A DNA stretch of 64,000 nucleotides from Paractinoplanes atraurantiacus (GCF_900215205.1 NZ_OBDY01000031.1:62001-126000), one strand, 5' to 3'. Counted from the stretch's first letter, positions 14,582-26,247 are shown. The notes: generated by a model from the sequence alone, not told the origin. Program-made: numbers and translations.

Positions 14582-15496
14582 GTGACGGTTCTCGACCCGG
14601 TGGTGCGGCGCCTCGTGGAGGCGTCGGCCGGTCCGCCGTTCCTGCACCAGATCGGCCCGCAGGACGGCCGTCAGGCGCTGCTGGAGTCGCAGGGCCCGCC
14701 GCGGCCCGACCCTGCGGTGTCGGCCGAGTTCCAGGTGGCGCCGGTCGGGCCGTCCGGGCTCGTCGGCTTCTGGGTCTTCCGGCCGCGCGACACCGAGTTC
14801 ACCGGGACCGTCGTCTACGCGCACGGCGGCAAGTGGATGCTGGGCGACGCGCGGACGCACTGGTCGCTGATCAGCGACCTCACCCGGCTCAGCGGCAAGG
14901 CTTTCGTCGTGCCCGAGTACACGCGCACTCCCGAGGCCCGCTATCCGGTCGCCGTGGAGGAGATCTACGCGCTGCTGGTGTGGGTGGCCGAGACGACGGG
15001 CGGCGCCCTGGCCGTGGCCGGTGACTGCGCCGGCGCGACGATGGCGGCCGCGCTCACGCTGATGGCGAAGCGCCGCGGTGGCCCCCGGATCGGCGCGCAG
15101 CTGCTGTTCTACCCGATCCTCGACATCGCCTGCGATCAGCCGTCGCACCGCGAGTTCGGCTCCGGCTACCTGCTCACGCACGAGGCCGTGCGGTGGTACT
15201 GGGAGCAGTACTGCGACGACCCGGCGTACCGGGCCGAGCCGACCCTGTCGCCCGCGCTGGCCTCGGTGGAAGACCTCGCGGGGCTGCCGCCGGCTCTGGT
15301 CGTCTGCGCCGAGGCGGACCCGGTGCGCGACGAGGGCGAGGCGTACGCCGCGCGGCTGCGCGACGCGGGAGTGGACGCCTCCTCGGTGCGGGTCCTGGGC
15401 ACGGTGCACGATTTCGCGTCGCTGACCCCGTTGCGGGACAGGCCGGCGACGCGGGCCGCGATCGAGCGGGGCGCGGCTTTCCTGCGCGACCGTTAG
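14582..15496 (+). CDS. Alpha/beta hydrolase, hormone-sensitive-lipase type, with Cys nucleophile
   Basis: The 304-residue protein belongs to the HSL (alpha/beta hydrolase-3) esterase family. The oxyanion-hole motif is HGGK (H81) instead of HGGG, and the nucleophile elbow reads GDCAG with Cys149 (codon TGC) where Ser is usual. D246 (EADPVRDEG) and H276 (GTVHDF) complete the triad. The GTG at 14582 is chosen because the upstream frame runs antisense through the MscS gene. A Cys nucleophile occurs in dienelactone hydrolases and could alter substrate range. The 3' end shares TTAG with the SpoIIE phosphatase gene. The substrate is unknown. Confidence 0.85.
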   Translation: MTVLDPVVRRLVEASAGPPFLHQIGPQDGRQALLESQGPPRPDPAVSAEFQVAPVGPSGLVGFWVFRPRDTEFTGTVVYAHGGKWMLGDARTHWSLISDLTRLSGKAFVVPEYTRTPEARYPVAVEEIYALLVWVAETTGGALAVAGDCAGATMAAALTLMAKRRGGPRIGAQLLFYPILDIACDQPSHREFGSGYLLTHEAVRWYWEQYCDDPAYRAEPTLSPALASVEDLAGLPPALVVCAEADPVRDEGEAYAARLRDAGVDASSVRVLGTVHDFASLTPLRDRPATRAAIERGAAFLRDR

Positions 15497-16692
15497 CGCG
15501 GGATGCGGACCGCCAGCATGGCCACGTCGTCGGCGCGGTCGGTGGTCATCTCCTTGGCCACGCGGGCCAGCAGGTCGCGCGGCGCTCCCGCGTTGCGGAT
15601 GCGCAGCTTGCCGTAGAGCCGCTGGAATCCCTCGTCGATGTTGCGTTCCCGGCTCTCGATGAGCCCGTCGGTGTGCAGCAGCACGATCGAGCCGCGCTCC
15701 AGCGTCGCCGTGTAGGTGTGCCGGGGCGAGCCCCGCCGCGCGCCGAGCAGCAGGTCGTTGCCGGTCAGCGGGCGCACGTCGCCGTTCGGGCAGATCAGCA
15801 CCGGCGGCGGGTGGCCTGCGTTCGACCAGCGCAGCCGGAAGCCGCCGCCGGGCGCGCGGTCGAGGAACGCCACCACCGCGGTCGCCATGGCCGGCTCGCC
15901 GAGGGCGAAGTTGGCCGCGTCCAGCCGGCGCAGCAGCGCCGACGGGGGCTCGCGCCGGTCGACCAGGTAGGCCCGCAGCATGTTGCGCAGCTCGCCCATC
16001 CGGGCCGTGGCCGCCGTGTCGTGACCGACCACGTCGCCGATGACCATCGCCAGCCGGCCGTTCGGGCCCGGAATGACGTCGTACCAGTCGCCGCCGACCT
16101 TGCGGTGCGTGTCGGCCGCCCGGTAGTAGGCGGCCAGCTCGAAGTCGTCGACGTGCGGCAGCCGCGACTCGATGGCCCGCTGGAGCGTGTCGGTGATGGC
16201 GGTGCGCGAGTCGTGCCGCGTCGCCCGTTCCAGGGCCTGCGCGACGTAGAGGGCCAGGGTGGCGATCATCGCCCGGTCGGCCACGTAGAAGGTCTGCGGT
16301 TCGTCCCAGGCCAGCAGCAGCGCGCCCAGCGCGTCCGGCAGCGGCGCGCAGACCGCCGCCTGCCACCCGTCGCGTTCGAGCTCCTCGGCCAGCGTGGGGT
16401 GCTCCAGCGTCACGTCCATGCTGCTCTCGTAGTACCGCGCGCGGCGGTCCCGCATCGCCGTCGTGGTCAGCCGCTCGGAAACGGCCCCGCGCCGGGGGTC
16501 GCCGGGCAGCACGACCTCGGCGTGGGCGGCGCCCAGCGCCGCCTTCAGCAGCTCGGGCACGATCAGCAGGACGTCGCCCGTGGTGGCGGTGACCGACAGC
16601 GACTCGCTGGCGTGCAGCAGCAGCCGGCTGCGCCGAAGCGCCGCGTCGTCCTGCGCCATCGGTGGCGCTACGGCCAGAATGTTCTCAGTCAT
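15493..16692 (-). CDS. PP2C-type SpoIIE/RsbU serine phosphatase with N-terminal GAF-like sensor
   Basis: The 399-residue cytoplasmic protein has a GAF-like region at about 25-160 (WQAAVCAPLPDALGALLLAW) and a C-terminal SpoIIE phosphatase domain at about 185-398. The latter has the metal ligands G201-D202 in KVGGDWYD, D220 in IGDVVGHD, and the late TDGLIESR and DRADDVAML motifs. Such proteins dephosphorylate anti-sigma-factor antagonists in partner-switching stress pathways. The ATG at 16692 is preceded by GGGGGGAG; longer starts lack support. No anti-sigma or antagonist gene is adjacent, so its partner is elsewhere. Confidence 0.9.
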   Translation of the reverse strand: MTENILAVAPPMAQDDAALRRSRLLLHASESLSVTATTGDVLLIVPELLKAALGAAHAEVVLPGDPRRGAVSERLTTTAMRDRRARYYESSMDVTLEHPTLAEELERDGWQAAVCAPLPDALGALLLAWDEPQTFYVADRAMIATLALYVAQALERATRHDSRTAITDTLQRAIESRLPHVDDFELAAYYRAADTHRKVGGDWYDVIPGPNGRLAMVIGDVVGHDTAATARMGELRNMLRAYLVDRREPPSALLRRLDAANFALGEPAMATAVVAFLDRAPGGGFRLRWSNAGHPPPVLICPNGDVRPLTGNDLLLGARRGSPRHTYTATLERGSIVLLHTDGLIESRERNIDEGFQRLYGKLRIRNAGAPRDLLARVAKEMTTDRADDVAMLAVRIPR

Positions 16693-16977
16693 GGCAACTC
16701 CCCCCGGAGAAGAACCCTCACGACAGCTGGTCACGAGGATGAATAAGAGAGTGACGTGGACGCGCTCCCAGGGCATCCGCCAAATGACTGTCCCGTCTGC
16801 GGAGTGCCGTCGGGTCCCGTACGCGATGAGTCGAATGACCGATGCCGGGCGCGGTGATCGCGGCCGACGATGAGCGCCGGACTACCGGAGGTGTCTATGG
16901 GTGAGCGGTCCCGCCGCTGATCCTGGCTGGCTGTTCTCGTCGTCGGGCTGGGCCTGTATTTCCTGGTCCTGCGCACG

Positions 16978-17721
16978 TTGGTGCACACGCAGAACCCCAA
17001 CCTGGTGCCGGCGCTGATCCTGCTCGGCGCGAGCGTGGTGCCGGCGGCGTTCCTGACGTTCGCGCAGGCACGGACCGGGCGCTGGGAGGTGCCGACCACT
17101 GTGTTGCTGGTCACGGCCTTCTTCGGCGGCGTCATCGGTGTCGTCGTGGCGGGCACGCTCGAGTACGACGCGCTGCGCGACCTGGGCACACTGCCGATGG
17201 TCGTGGTGGCCGTCGTCGAGGAGTCGGCCAAGCTGATCGTGCCGGTCGTGGTGCTGGTGACGGTGCTGGTCCGGCACACCCGCCGGCTGCCCTCGGACGG
17301 CCTGGTCATCGGCATCGCCAGTGGCATGGGCTTCGCCGCTCTGGAGACTATGGGGTACGCCTTCACGGCGCTCCTGCAGTCGAACGGCAACGTCGGCGCG
17401 GTCGAGGAGACCTTGTTCATCCGCGGCCTGACCTCACCCGCCGGGCACACCGCGTGGACCGGCCTGACCTGCGGCGCGCTGTGGATGATGCTGAGCTCGC
17501 CCAGCGTGCGCCACCTGCTGCAGTTCGCCGCCACCTTCGTGGGCGCGGTCGCCCTGCACACCGCCTGGGACACCTTCGGCAGCACCTGGGCCTACCTGGT
17601 GCTGGGCGTGCTCAGCCTGGGCTGGCTGACCCTGATGCTGCGCCACTACCGGGCCTTCCACCCGGCCGCGGGCGCGTTCATTCCGGCCGGAACGCGTCAC
17701 GCAGTTGGTGACGCCCGCTGA
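16978..17721 (+). CDS. PrsW family membrane protease, N-terminus interrupted by an in-frame TGA
   Basis: The open frame encodes 247 residues of a PrsW-type intramembrane protease with family motifs present: VVEESAKL (paired Glu), GHTAWTG and ALHTAWDTFG. PrsW cleaves anti-sigma factors in other bacteria. The best start, ATG 16897 after GGAGGTGTCT, is in the same frame but meets TGA at 16918-16920 (codon 8). The codons after it still encode the first membrane helix (SWLAVLVVGLGLYFLVLRTL). Translation would have to restart at TTG 16978 or GTG 16981, losing that helix. It is a recent nonsense mutation or a sequencing error. It overlaps the convergent LuxR gene by 44 bp. Confidence 0.7.
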   Translation: MVHTQNPNLVPALILLGASVVPAAFLTFAQARTGRWEVPTTVLLVTAFFGGVIGVVVAGTLEYDALRDLGTLPMVVVAVVEESAKLIVPVVVLVTVLVRHTRRLPSDGLVIGIASGMGFAALETMGYAFTALLQSNGNVGAVEETLFIRGLTSPAGHTAWTGLTCGALWMMLSSPSVRHLLQFAATFVGAVALHTAWDTFGSTWAYLVLGVLSLGWLTLMLRHYRAFHPAAGAFIPAGTRHAVGDAR

Positions 17722-20278
17722 CGCCCAGCTTCGGATAGACGCTGTGCAGGTGAGCGCCGACCGTGCGGACCGAGATGAACAGCTGCTCGGCGATCTCCCG
17801 GTTGCGCAGCCCGCGCGCGGCCAGCTCGGCCACCTGCCGCTCCTGCGGGGTGAGCACGGCCAGCCGGGCGCTGCCGGCCTGCCCGTCGTGCTGCCCGCTG
17901 GCCCGCAGCTCGCGGGCGGCCAGCCCGGCCGCGTGGGCCGCGCCGAGCGAGGTGAACGCCTGCTCGGCCGCGGCCAGCACGGCCCGCGCGTCGCGGGGAC
18001 GGCGGGCCCGGCGCAGCCATTCGCCGTAGTGCAAGCGGGCCAGGGCCCGTTCGTACGGCCACTGGTGCCCGGCCGGGTCGACGGTGGCCAGCCGGAAGTG
18101 GTGCTCGGCCCGCTCGCCGTCGCTCAGCAGCGCGTCGGCCAGGTGCAGCAGCAGCCGCATCCGGGCGCTGGGGTCCTCGCCCGCGCCCTCGCGCACGTGG
18201 TCGACCACCACCCGGACGTCGTCCCGGTGCCCGCTGCGGACCGCCGCCGCGGCCAGCTCGGCCACGTGCCGGCCGGCCAGCAGCCGGTGCCGGGGGCGGC
18301 CGTCGCGGTCGAACATCGTCCGCAGATAGCGGTACGCGCTCTCGTAGTCCCCGTCGATCGTGGCGGCCAGCCCGGCCGCGCGCAGCACCCGCACGTGCAC
18401 CGACCGATGCTGCTGGATGTCGACGCGGGCGACCGCCTCGCGGACGAGCTGCTGGGCCGGCCCGGCCTCGCCGCGCAGCGCCAGCAGCTGGGCCCGCAGG
18501 GCGTCCATCTGGGCCGCGAAGACCGGCAGCCCGCCCGGGCCGACCAGCTCGCAGCAGCGCCGCGCGTCCTCCCACTCGCCGGTGTCGATCAGGGCGCTGA
18601 CCAGATGCGGGATCATCTCCACGCCGGAGACCGACGCCCGCGGGTTGTGCTCGCCGGCCATGGTCGCCCGCAGCAGGCCGGCGGCCAGCGCCGAGCGGTC
18701 CTCATATCCGGCCATCGTGCCGATGACGTTGAGCCGATGGCGCTCGGCGGCGCTCAGCGGGGCGCCCGGTGGCGGGATCTCGGTGGCCTCGCACAGCTCC
18801 CGCCCCGGGTGCGCGGACGGGTCGATGACCAGCCGGACGAAGGTCGCGGTGGCCTCGTCGGCCCCCGGCCCGGCCGCGGCCAGCAGCCCGGGCAGCCCGC
18901 GCCGGTGCTCCTCGTCGCCCGAGGTCGACGCGATGACCGAGGCCAGCCCGGCCAGGGCGGCCGCGATCCGCGGATCGGACGGCACACCGGCCCGGTGGGC
19001 CGCGCAGACCATGGCGTACGCCTCGTGCTGGCGCCCGGCCCGGGTCAGCGCGGTCGCCGCCGCGTGCCCGGCCATGATGATCAGCTCCGGGTCGGTGGTG
19101 AGCCGCCGCACGGTCGTGTACAGCTCACCCGGCCACTCCGTCTCGCCGAGATTGCGGGCGTCCATGGCGGCCAGCGCGTAGCGCCGCGCCGCCGCGGCCG
19201 GCTCCGGCGACCGCTCGGCCGCCTGCTCCATCGCCTTGGCCGCCTCGAACAGGTTCTCGCGCTCGCGGAAGGCGCCGGCCGCCGCCTCCAGCCCGGCCGC
19301 GATCCGCTCGTCCGGCCCGCCGGCCACCTCGGCCAGGTGCAGCGCCCGCAGCTCGGAGCCGGCCGGCAGCGTCCAGGCCAGGTTCCGGTGCGCCTGCCGC
19401 CGCTGATAGGCGGGGACGCCCTCGTACGCGGCGTCGGCCGCGAGCGGGTGCGCGAAGTCCACAGTGTCACCGCCGGCCACGACCAGCCCGGCCCGCTCGG
19501 CGTGAGCCCACCACTGCTCGTCGCGCAGCCCGGCCGCGCGGGTGATCCCGGCCCGGCCCGTCGGTGGCCCGGCCGCGGCCAGGTGCAGCAGCAGGCGGCG
19601 CGACGGCTCGGGCAGCGCGGCGATGTCGGCCGCGAACGCCGACCGCAGCCGGCCGCCCGCACCGAGCTCGAGCACCGCCGCCGGGTTGCCGGCCGCCCGG
19701 TGCAGCACCACGGCCCGGCGGCGGCCGGCCGGCGGGTCCGGCTGCGCCTCCAGCAGGCGCGCGGCGTCCTCGCGGCCCAGCGGCCGCAGCTCGGCCGCCG
19801 GCAGCCCGCGCAGCACACCGGGGATCCGGTCGGCCACGCCGGCCAGCAGCAGCGCCGGCACCGTGCCGGCCATCTCGGCCAGCACCTCGGCCGCCTCCGG
19901 GGTGACCCGGTGCACGTCGTCGACGGTCACCAGCAGCGGCGAGCCGATGCGCTTGAGCACCCGGCACAGCGCCGACGAGCCCGCCCCGAGATCGACCGGG
20001 CCCGGGACGTCGTGACGCAGGGCGATCAGCAGCCGCCGGACCAGCGCCGGCGCCCCCATCGGCGGCCCCGGCGGCACGTCGACGGTGACCACCCGGTGCC
20101 GGCCGCCGTCGCGGGCGAGCTGGGCCGCCGCGGCCAGCATCCGCGACTTGCCGATGCCGCGGCCGCCGGTGAACAGCAGCGCGTGCTGCCCCGGCCCGAG
20201 GCAGCCGGCCACCCGGGCCAGCTCGCGGTCGCGGCCGATCAGCCCGGCGCCGGGGTCGATGAGGGTGGTGTCCGGCAT
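17678..20278 (-). CDS. Large LuxR-type (LAL/MalT-like) ATP-binding transcriptional regulator
   Basis: The 866-residue protein has an N-terminal AAA-type ATPase with Walker A GGRGIGKS (38-45) and a Walker B TVDDVH, a long helical TPR-like middle, and a C-terminal LuxR HTH at about 805-866 (LTPQERQVAELAARGLRNRE, then ISVRTVGAHLHSVYPKLGV). LAL regulators activate sugar or antibiotic genes. It lies 3 bp downstream of a second LAL gene with the same organisation, so the two are co-transcribed and probably arose by duplication, although their HTHs differ (PKLGVSGRHQL against PQLGVGNRHQL). Inducers and targets are unknown. Confidence 0.88.
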   Translation of the reverse strand: MPDTTLIDPGAGLIGRDRELARVAGCLGPGQHALLFTGGRGIGKSRMLAAAAQLARDGGRHRVVTVDVPPGPPMGAPALVRRLLIALRHDVPGPVDLGAGSSALCRVLKRIGSPLLVTVDDVHRVTPEAAEVLAEMAGTVPALLLAGVADRIPGVLRGLPAAELRPLGREDAARLLEAQPDPPAGRRRAVVLHRAAGNPAAVLELGAGGRLRSAFAADIAALPEPSRRLLLHLAAAGPPTGRAGITRAAGLRDEQWWAHAERAGLVVAGGDTVDFAHPLAADAAYEGVPAYQRRQAHRNLAWTLPAGSELRALHLAEVAGGPDERIAAGLEAAAGAFRERENLFEAAKAMEQAAERSPEPAAAARRYALAAMDARNLGETEWPGELYTTVRRLTTDPELIIMAGHAAATALTRAGRQHEAYAMVCAAHRAGVPSDPRIAAALAGLASVIASTSGDEEHRRGLPGLLAAAGPGADEATATFVRLVIDPSAHPGRELCEATEIPPPGAPLSAAERHRLNVIGTMAGYEDRSALAAGLLRATMAGEHNPRASVSGVEMIPHLVSALIDTGEWEDARRCCELVGPGGLPVFAAQMDALRAQLLALRGEAGPAQQLVREAVARVDIQQHRSVHVRVLRAAGLAATIDGDYESAYRYLRTMFDRDGRPRHRLLAGRHVAELAAAAVRSGHRDDVRVVVDHVREGAGEDPSARMRLLLHLADALLSDGERAEHHFRLATVDPAGHQWPYERALARLHYGEWLRRARRPRDARAVLAAAEQAFTSLGAAHAAGLAARELRASGQHDGQAGSARLAVLTPQERQVAELAARGLRNREIAEQLFISVRTVGAHLHSVYPKLGVSGRHQLRDAFRPE

Positions 20279-20281
20279 CGT

Positions 20282-23095
20282 TCAGCCCTCCGTGCTCGTG
20301 CTGCCCAGCAGCTCGCGCAGCTGGTGCCGGTTGCCGACGCCGAGCTGCGGATAGATGTCGTAGAGGTGCGAGCCGACCGTGCGCGGCGACAGCACCAGCC
20401 GCTGGGCGATCTCGCGGTTGGTCATGCCGTCGGCGGCCAGCCGGGCGATCATCTGCTTCTGCGCGGTCAGCGCGGCGAACGCGTCGGCGGTGCCGCTGCG
20501 GTCGGCGTCGGCGTTGCCGGGCAGATATTTGCGGGCCTGCTCGGCGTGGGCCCGCGCGCCGAGCCGGGTGAACGTGTCGAGCGCGGCCAGCAGATGCGGC
20601 CGCGCCTCCGGCACCCGGCGCTGCCGCCGCAGCCAGATGCCGAAGTTGACCTGTGCCTCGGCCCGCTCCAGGGGCCAGTGCAGCGCCCGGTCGGGGTCGG
20701 CCAGCGCGGCCCGGAACTGCTCCTCGGCGCCCTCGGTGTCGTCGAGCAGGGCGGCTGCGTGCGCGAGCAACATGGCCATCCGCGGCGAGGGCGACGCGCC
20801 GGCCCGGGCACGGCAGCCGTTGAAGATCTGCCGGGCCTGTGCCTTGGCCCGCGCGCGGCGGCTCGAACCACCGGCGGCGACGGCCAGCTGCGGCAGGGAG
20901 CGCGGCCCGAGCAGGAAGTGCACCGGCTCGCCGGCCGCGTCGAACATCGAACGGAATTGGGTGTACGCGGCGTCGTAGTCCCCGGCCGACAGCGCGGCCA
21001 GGCCCGCGGCCCGCCGGCGCAGGCTCTCGCTGAACGGGTCGCCGGCCGGGCGGGCCGGCAGCGCCGGTGGCGTGCCACCGTCCTGGCGCACGGCGGCCAG
21101 GATGCCGCGCAGGCCGGGCAGCGAGCGCAGCAGCAACGTCAGGTTGCCCACCTCGGCCAGCGTCGCCGACTCCTCGATCGCCTCGTCGGCGTCCTGCCAC
21201 CGCCCACAGTCGATCATGGCGAGGATCATCATCGGGATCCGCCCGGCCAGCGCGCCCGGCGCCCCGTACGCCTTCTGCGCCTGCCACAGCGCCGACAGCT
21301 CGGCCGCCGCCCGCACGGAGTCGTCCGTGAGCCAGGCGACCGTGCTGGTCGCGAGCAGCCGAGCGATCTCCGCCAGCCCGTTGAGCGGCTCAGCCCCGAC
21401 GGCCAGCCCACCCGATCGTCCCACCCGGCCCAGCTCGCCCGGCCCACCCGCCAGCTCGCCCGGCCCACCCGCCGGCTCGCCCGGCCCGCCTGCCAGCCCA
21501 CCCGGCCCGCCTGCCAGCTCGCCCGGCCCGCCTGCCAGCTCGCCCGGCCCGCCTGACAGCTCGCCCGGCCCGCCCGCCGGCTCGCCCGGCCCGCCGTGCC
21601 CGCTCGATTCGCCGCGGCCGCCCGCCGAATCCGCTACCGCCAGCACCGAGGCCCGGGTGGCCGGGTTCGCCGCGCCGGGCATGATGGCCTCGCCGAGCAC
21701 GCCCCCGGTGCCGTCCACGACGAGATCCAGCAGGGCCGGCAGCCCCGCGCGGTGTTCGGCGTCGCCCGACAGCACCGCGGCGTTGGCCGCGACGGCCACG
21801 TTGCTCATGGCCACCTGCCCGTCGGCCGGCCGGCCCTCCACCGCGCCGCGAGCGGTCTCGTACGCCTCGGCGAAGCGCGCCTGGTGCACCAGCGCCAGCC
21901 CGGCCCCGACGCAGGCCACACCCAGCACGTCCGGGTCGTCGGTCAGCGCGACCACCCGGCGGTGCAGCTCGATCGCGTACGCCGGCTCCCCGGCCCTATA
22001 TGCCGCGACCGCCGCCTTGGCCAGCCGCCGGGCCGCGTCGGCCGGCCGCGGGCTGTGCTCGGCCGCCATCCGCAGCGCCCGCCCCTCGGCCAGGAAGTCG
22101 GCCCGCCGGCCCACCGCGGCCGCGCTCTCCTCCAGCGCCGCCGCCACCACCTCGTCGGTCTCCCCGGAGGCCAGCGCCGCGTGCAGCGCCCGGGCATACG
22201 GTTCGTCGGTGTGCCCGGCCAGGGAGCCGTGCGCGGCCCGGGCCGGCCCGGTCGCCGCCGCCACCCGGATCAGCGGATGCTCGAAGCGGACCCGCCCGCC
22301 GGTCAGCGTGACCAGGCCCGCCTGTTCGGCCGGCTCCCAGTCGCGCAGCCCGTCGTCGCCGCCCGCGGCCCGGTTGACCGAGCTGATCGGCTCGGCCTCG
22401 TCGGCCAGCGCCGCGAACCGCAGCAGCCGCAGCGTGGTGGCGGGCAGGCCGGCCAGCTTCTCCTGGAACTCGCGCGGCGGCACGTCGCTGGTCAGCGCGA
22501 GCGGGTTGCCGCCGGCCCGGCGCAGGACCAGCCGGCGCGGCATACCGGCCGCCCTCTCGGGCCGGGTGTTCAGCAGCCGGGCCGCGGCCCGGTCGGTCAG
22601 CGGCCCCACCCGGAAGCGGGGGATCTCGGCGCCCAGCCCGGCCGGCGGCTCCGATCCGCGGGCGGCCAGCAGCAGCGCCGCCCGCTCGGTGCAGGCGTGC
22701 CGGGTGACCAGGGTGAGCAGCCGCAGCAGGGCCTGTTCGGCCCGGTCCGCGCGGTCGAGGATCAGCAGGGCCGGCGCGTTCTCGGTCAGCCGGTCGAGCC
22801 CGGTCAGGATCGCCGTGAGCAGGGCGGCCTCGTCGGTGGGCTCGCCGCGCGCCCACGACCGGAGGGCCGGGTCGAGCCGGGGCGTGGCCAGCTCGCGCAG
22901 CAGGCCGCGGTCGAGCGGCAGGACCCGGAAGCCGCGCTCGCGGGCGATACCGGCCGCCGCGCGCAGCAGCGCGGTCTTGCCGATGCCGGCCTCGCCGAGC
23001 AGCACCATGGACATCGGCCGGGTCGCGGCCGACTCGACGAAGGCGGTGAGGTCGGCCCGTTCCCGGGCACGCCCGTACAACGTCGTCGAGCTCAC
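20282..23095 (-). CDS. Large LuxR-type ATP-binding transcriptional regulator with GGPGELA repeats
   Basis: The 937-residue LAL-type regulator has an N-terminal ATPase with Walker A GEAGIGKT at 34-41 and a LLILDRAD Walker B, a helical TPR-like middle and a C-terminal LuxR HTH (FAALTAQKQMIARLAADGMT, then LSPRTVGSHLYDIYPQLGV). Residues 501-556 are eight copies of a seven-residue GGPGELA unit inserted in the helical region. GTG 23095 is chosen because AAGGGGG ends 9 bp before it; the ATG at 23104 would abut that site. It is first in a two-gene unit and divergent from the NB-ARC regulator at 23263, and may be cross-regulated with it. Confidence 0.86.
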   Translation of the reverse strand: MSSTTLYGRARERADLTAFVESAATRPMSMVLLGEAGIGKTALLRAAAGIARERGFRVLPLDRGLLRELATPRLDPALRSWARGEPTDEAALLTAILTGLDRLTENAPALLILDRADRAEQALLRLLTLVTRHACTERAALLLAARGSEPPAGLGAEIPRFRVGPLTDRAAARLLNTRPERAAGMPRRLVLRRAGGNPLALTSDVPPREFQEKLAGLPATTLRLLRFAALADEAEPISSVNRAAGGDDGLRDWEPAEQAGLVTLTGGRVRFEHPLIRVAAATGPARAAHGSLAGHTDEPYARALHAALASGETDEVVAAALEESAAAVGRRADFLAEGRALRMAAEHSPRPADAARRLAKAAVAAYRAGEPAYAIELHRRVVALTDDPDVLGVACVGAGLALVHQARFAEAYETARGAVEGRPADGQVAMSNVAVAANAAVLSGDAEHRAGLPALLDLVVDGTGGVLGEAIMPGAANPATRASVLAVADSAGGRGESSGHGGPGEPAGGPGELSGGPGELAGGPGELAGGPGGLAGGPGEPAGGPGELAGGPGELGRVGRSGGLAVGAEPLNGLAEIARLLATSTVAWLTDDSVRAAAELSALWQAQKAYGAPGALAGRIPMMILAMIDCGRWQDADEAIEESATLAEVGNLTLLLRSLPGLRGILAAVRQDGGTPPALPARPAGDPFSESLRRRAAGLAALSAGDYDAAYTQFRSMFDAAGEPVHFLLGPRSLPQLAVAAGGSSRRARAKAQARQIFNGCRARAGASPSPRMAMLLAHAAALLDDTEGAEEQFRAALADPDRALHWPLERAEAQVNFGIWLRRQRRVPEARPHLLAALDTFTRLGARAHAEQARKYLPGNADADRSGTADAFAALTAQKQMIARLAADGMTNREIAQRLVLSPRTVGSHLYDIYPQLGVGNRHQLRELLGSTSTEG
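21428..21595. repeat. In-frame 21-bp minisatellite, eight units, within the LuxR gene
   Basis: Eight 21-bp units (plus-strand form close to CTCGCCCGGCCCGCCTGCCAG) run head to tail and encode GGPGExx heptads, with a few Glu/Gly, Leu/Pro and Ala/Ser changes. The unit length keeps the frame, so gain or loss would change a Gly-rich linker without breaking the protein. Confidence 0.85.
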
Positions 23096-23262
23096 TGCTC
23101 GCATCCCCCTTGATCGCCAGAAATCAGTACGAAAACCAGCCGGGCGGGCTCCGCCGGCACCATATTCGATCATCGGAAGTGAGCCGTGCACCACGAAGAA
23201 AGGACGAAGAACGACCTGCGTGCAAGGCTGTGACCCGGATATGACCTGGGGGGATGCACAAG

Positions 23263-25502
<2,240 letters not shown>

Positions 25503-25530
<28 letters not shown>

Positions 25531-26144
25531 CGGTTGACCAGATCCGGCTCGGCCCGCCCCAGATCGTGCGGGCCGCCCGGGATCACCTCGTAGCGCAGGT
25601 CGGCCACCAGGTCGGGCAGCCGGTGCGCGGTCGCGTCGATCGGCAGCAGCGCGTCCTCGTCGCCGTGCAGCAGCAGCACCGGCACGTCGAGCCGGATCAG
25701 GCCGGCGCGGAAGTCCACCCGCCCGGCGTCACCGAAGCCGTGCTCGGCCCGGCCCTCGATGCCGGCCAGGTCGGCCTCGTCGACGCCGTCCGGGTTGCCG
25801 TCCGTGCGCATCAAAAACGGGGTGACCCCGGCGGCCAGTACCACCTTGCGTACCCGCCCGGAACCGTGTTTCTCGAGATAGCGCACCACATCCCCGGCGC
25901 CGGCCGACGAGCCGGCCAGCACGCACCCGGTCAGGTCGAGCTGCTCCAGCAGCGCGTCCAGATCCTCGGCGAGCACCTCGACGCCGTACGGCGAAGAAAG
26001 CCCGGACCGGCGGTCGAAGCCGATGACCCGGTGACCCGCGGCGCGCAGCGCCCGCGCCTGTTCCTCCCAGCCCGCACCCACCAGCACGACCGGGCTCCCC
26101 GAGCCCTCGTCGCTGTAGTAGAGGCGGTTCCGCACATACGGCAC
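25503..26144 (-). CDS. Compact cap-less alpha/beta hydrolase, paralogue of the divergent chloroperoxidase-like gene
   Basis: At 213 residues it is short for the fold. The nucleophile elbow is GSSAG (S80), the acid is in LLLHGDEDALLPI (about D162-D164) and H193 is in GGPHDLG. The N-terminal MPYVRNRLYYSDEGSG matches MPYITTTDGTEIFYKDWGTG of the divergent gene at 26296, and both share DRR after strand 4, suggesting a common origin. The HG-x-P oxyanion segment and most of the cap are absent here. GTG 26144 lies 2 bp from a GGTCAATTTGAC motif, so the mRNA may be leaderless. Substrate unknown. Confidence 0.78.
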
Positions 26145-26145
26145 C

Positions 26146-26159
26146 GGTCAATTTGACGG
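26146..26159. promoter_or_regulatory. GTCAATT-GAC motif next to the compact hydrolase start
   Basis: GGTCAATTTGACGG abuts the GTG of the minus-strand hydrolase. A related perfect palindrome lies at 26248-26257 before the plus-strand hydrolase. Together they could be a shared operator pair; the regulator is not identified. Confidence 0.4.
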
Positions 26160-26247
26160 CCTCGATCGCCGCCACGCCAGGAAGTTTGCACGAAGATTGA
26201 TCTAGTCGCCCGTCATCGGTCGGACGACGGCTGTGCACGCACAGGCA

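Noticed and set aside
14333..16366. 677-codon minus-strand frame
   Set aside because: It runs antisense through the HSL-type hydrolase and out of frame through the SpoIIE phosphatase and MscS genes.
16897..16920. Selenocysteine reading of the TGA in the PrsW gene
   Set aside because: No SECIS-like structure or selenium genes are visible, and PrsW proteins have no Cys/Sec role at this place.
17705..21556. 1283-codon plus-strand frame opposite the two LuxR genes
   Set aside because: It is antisense to two clear LAL regulators with ATPase and HTH motifs; the frame is open because of GC-rich third positions.
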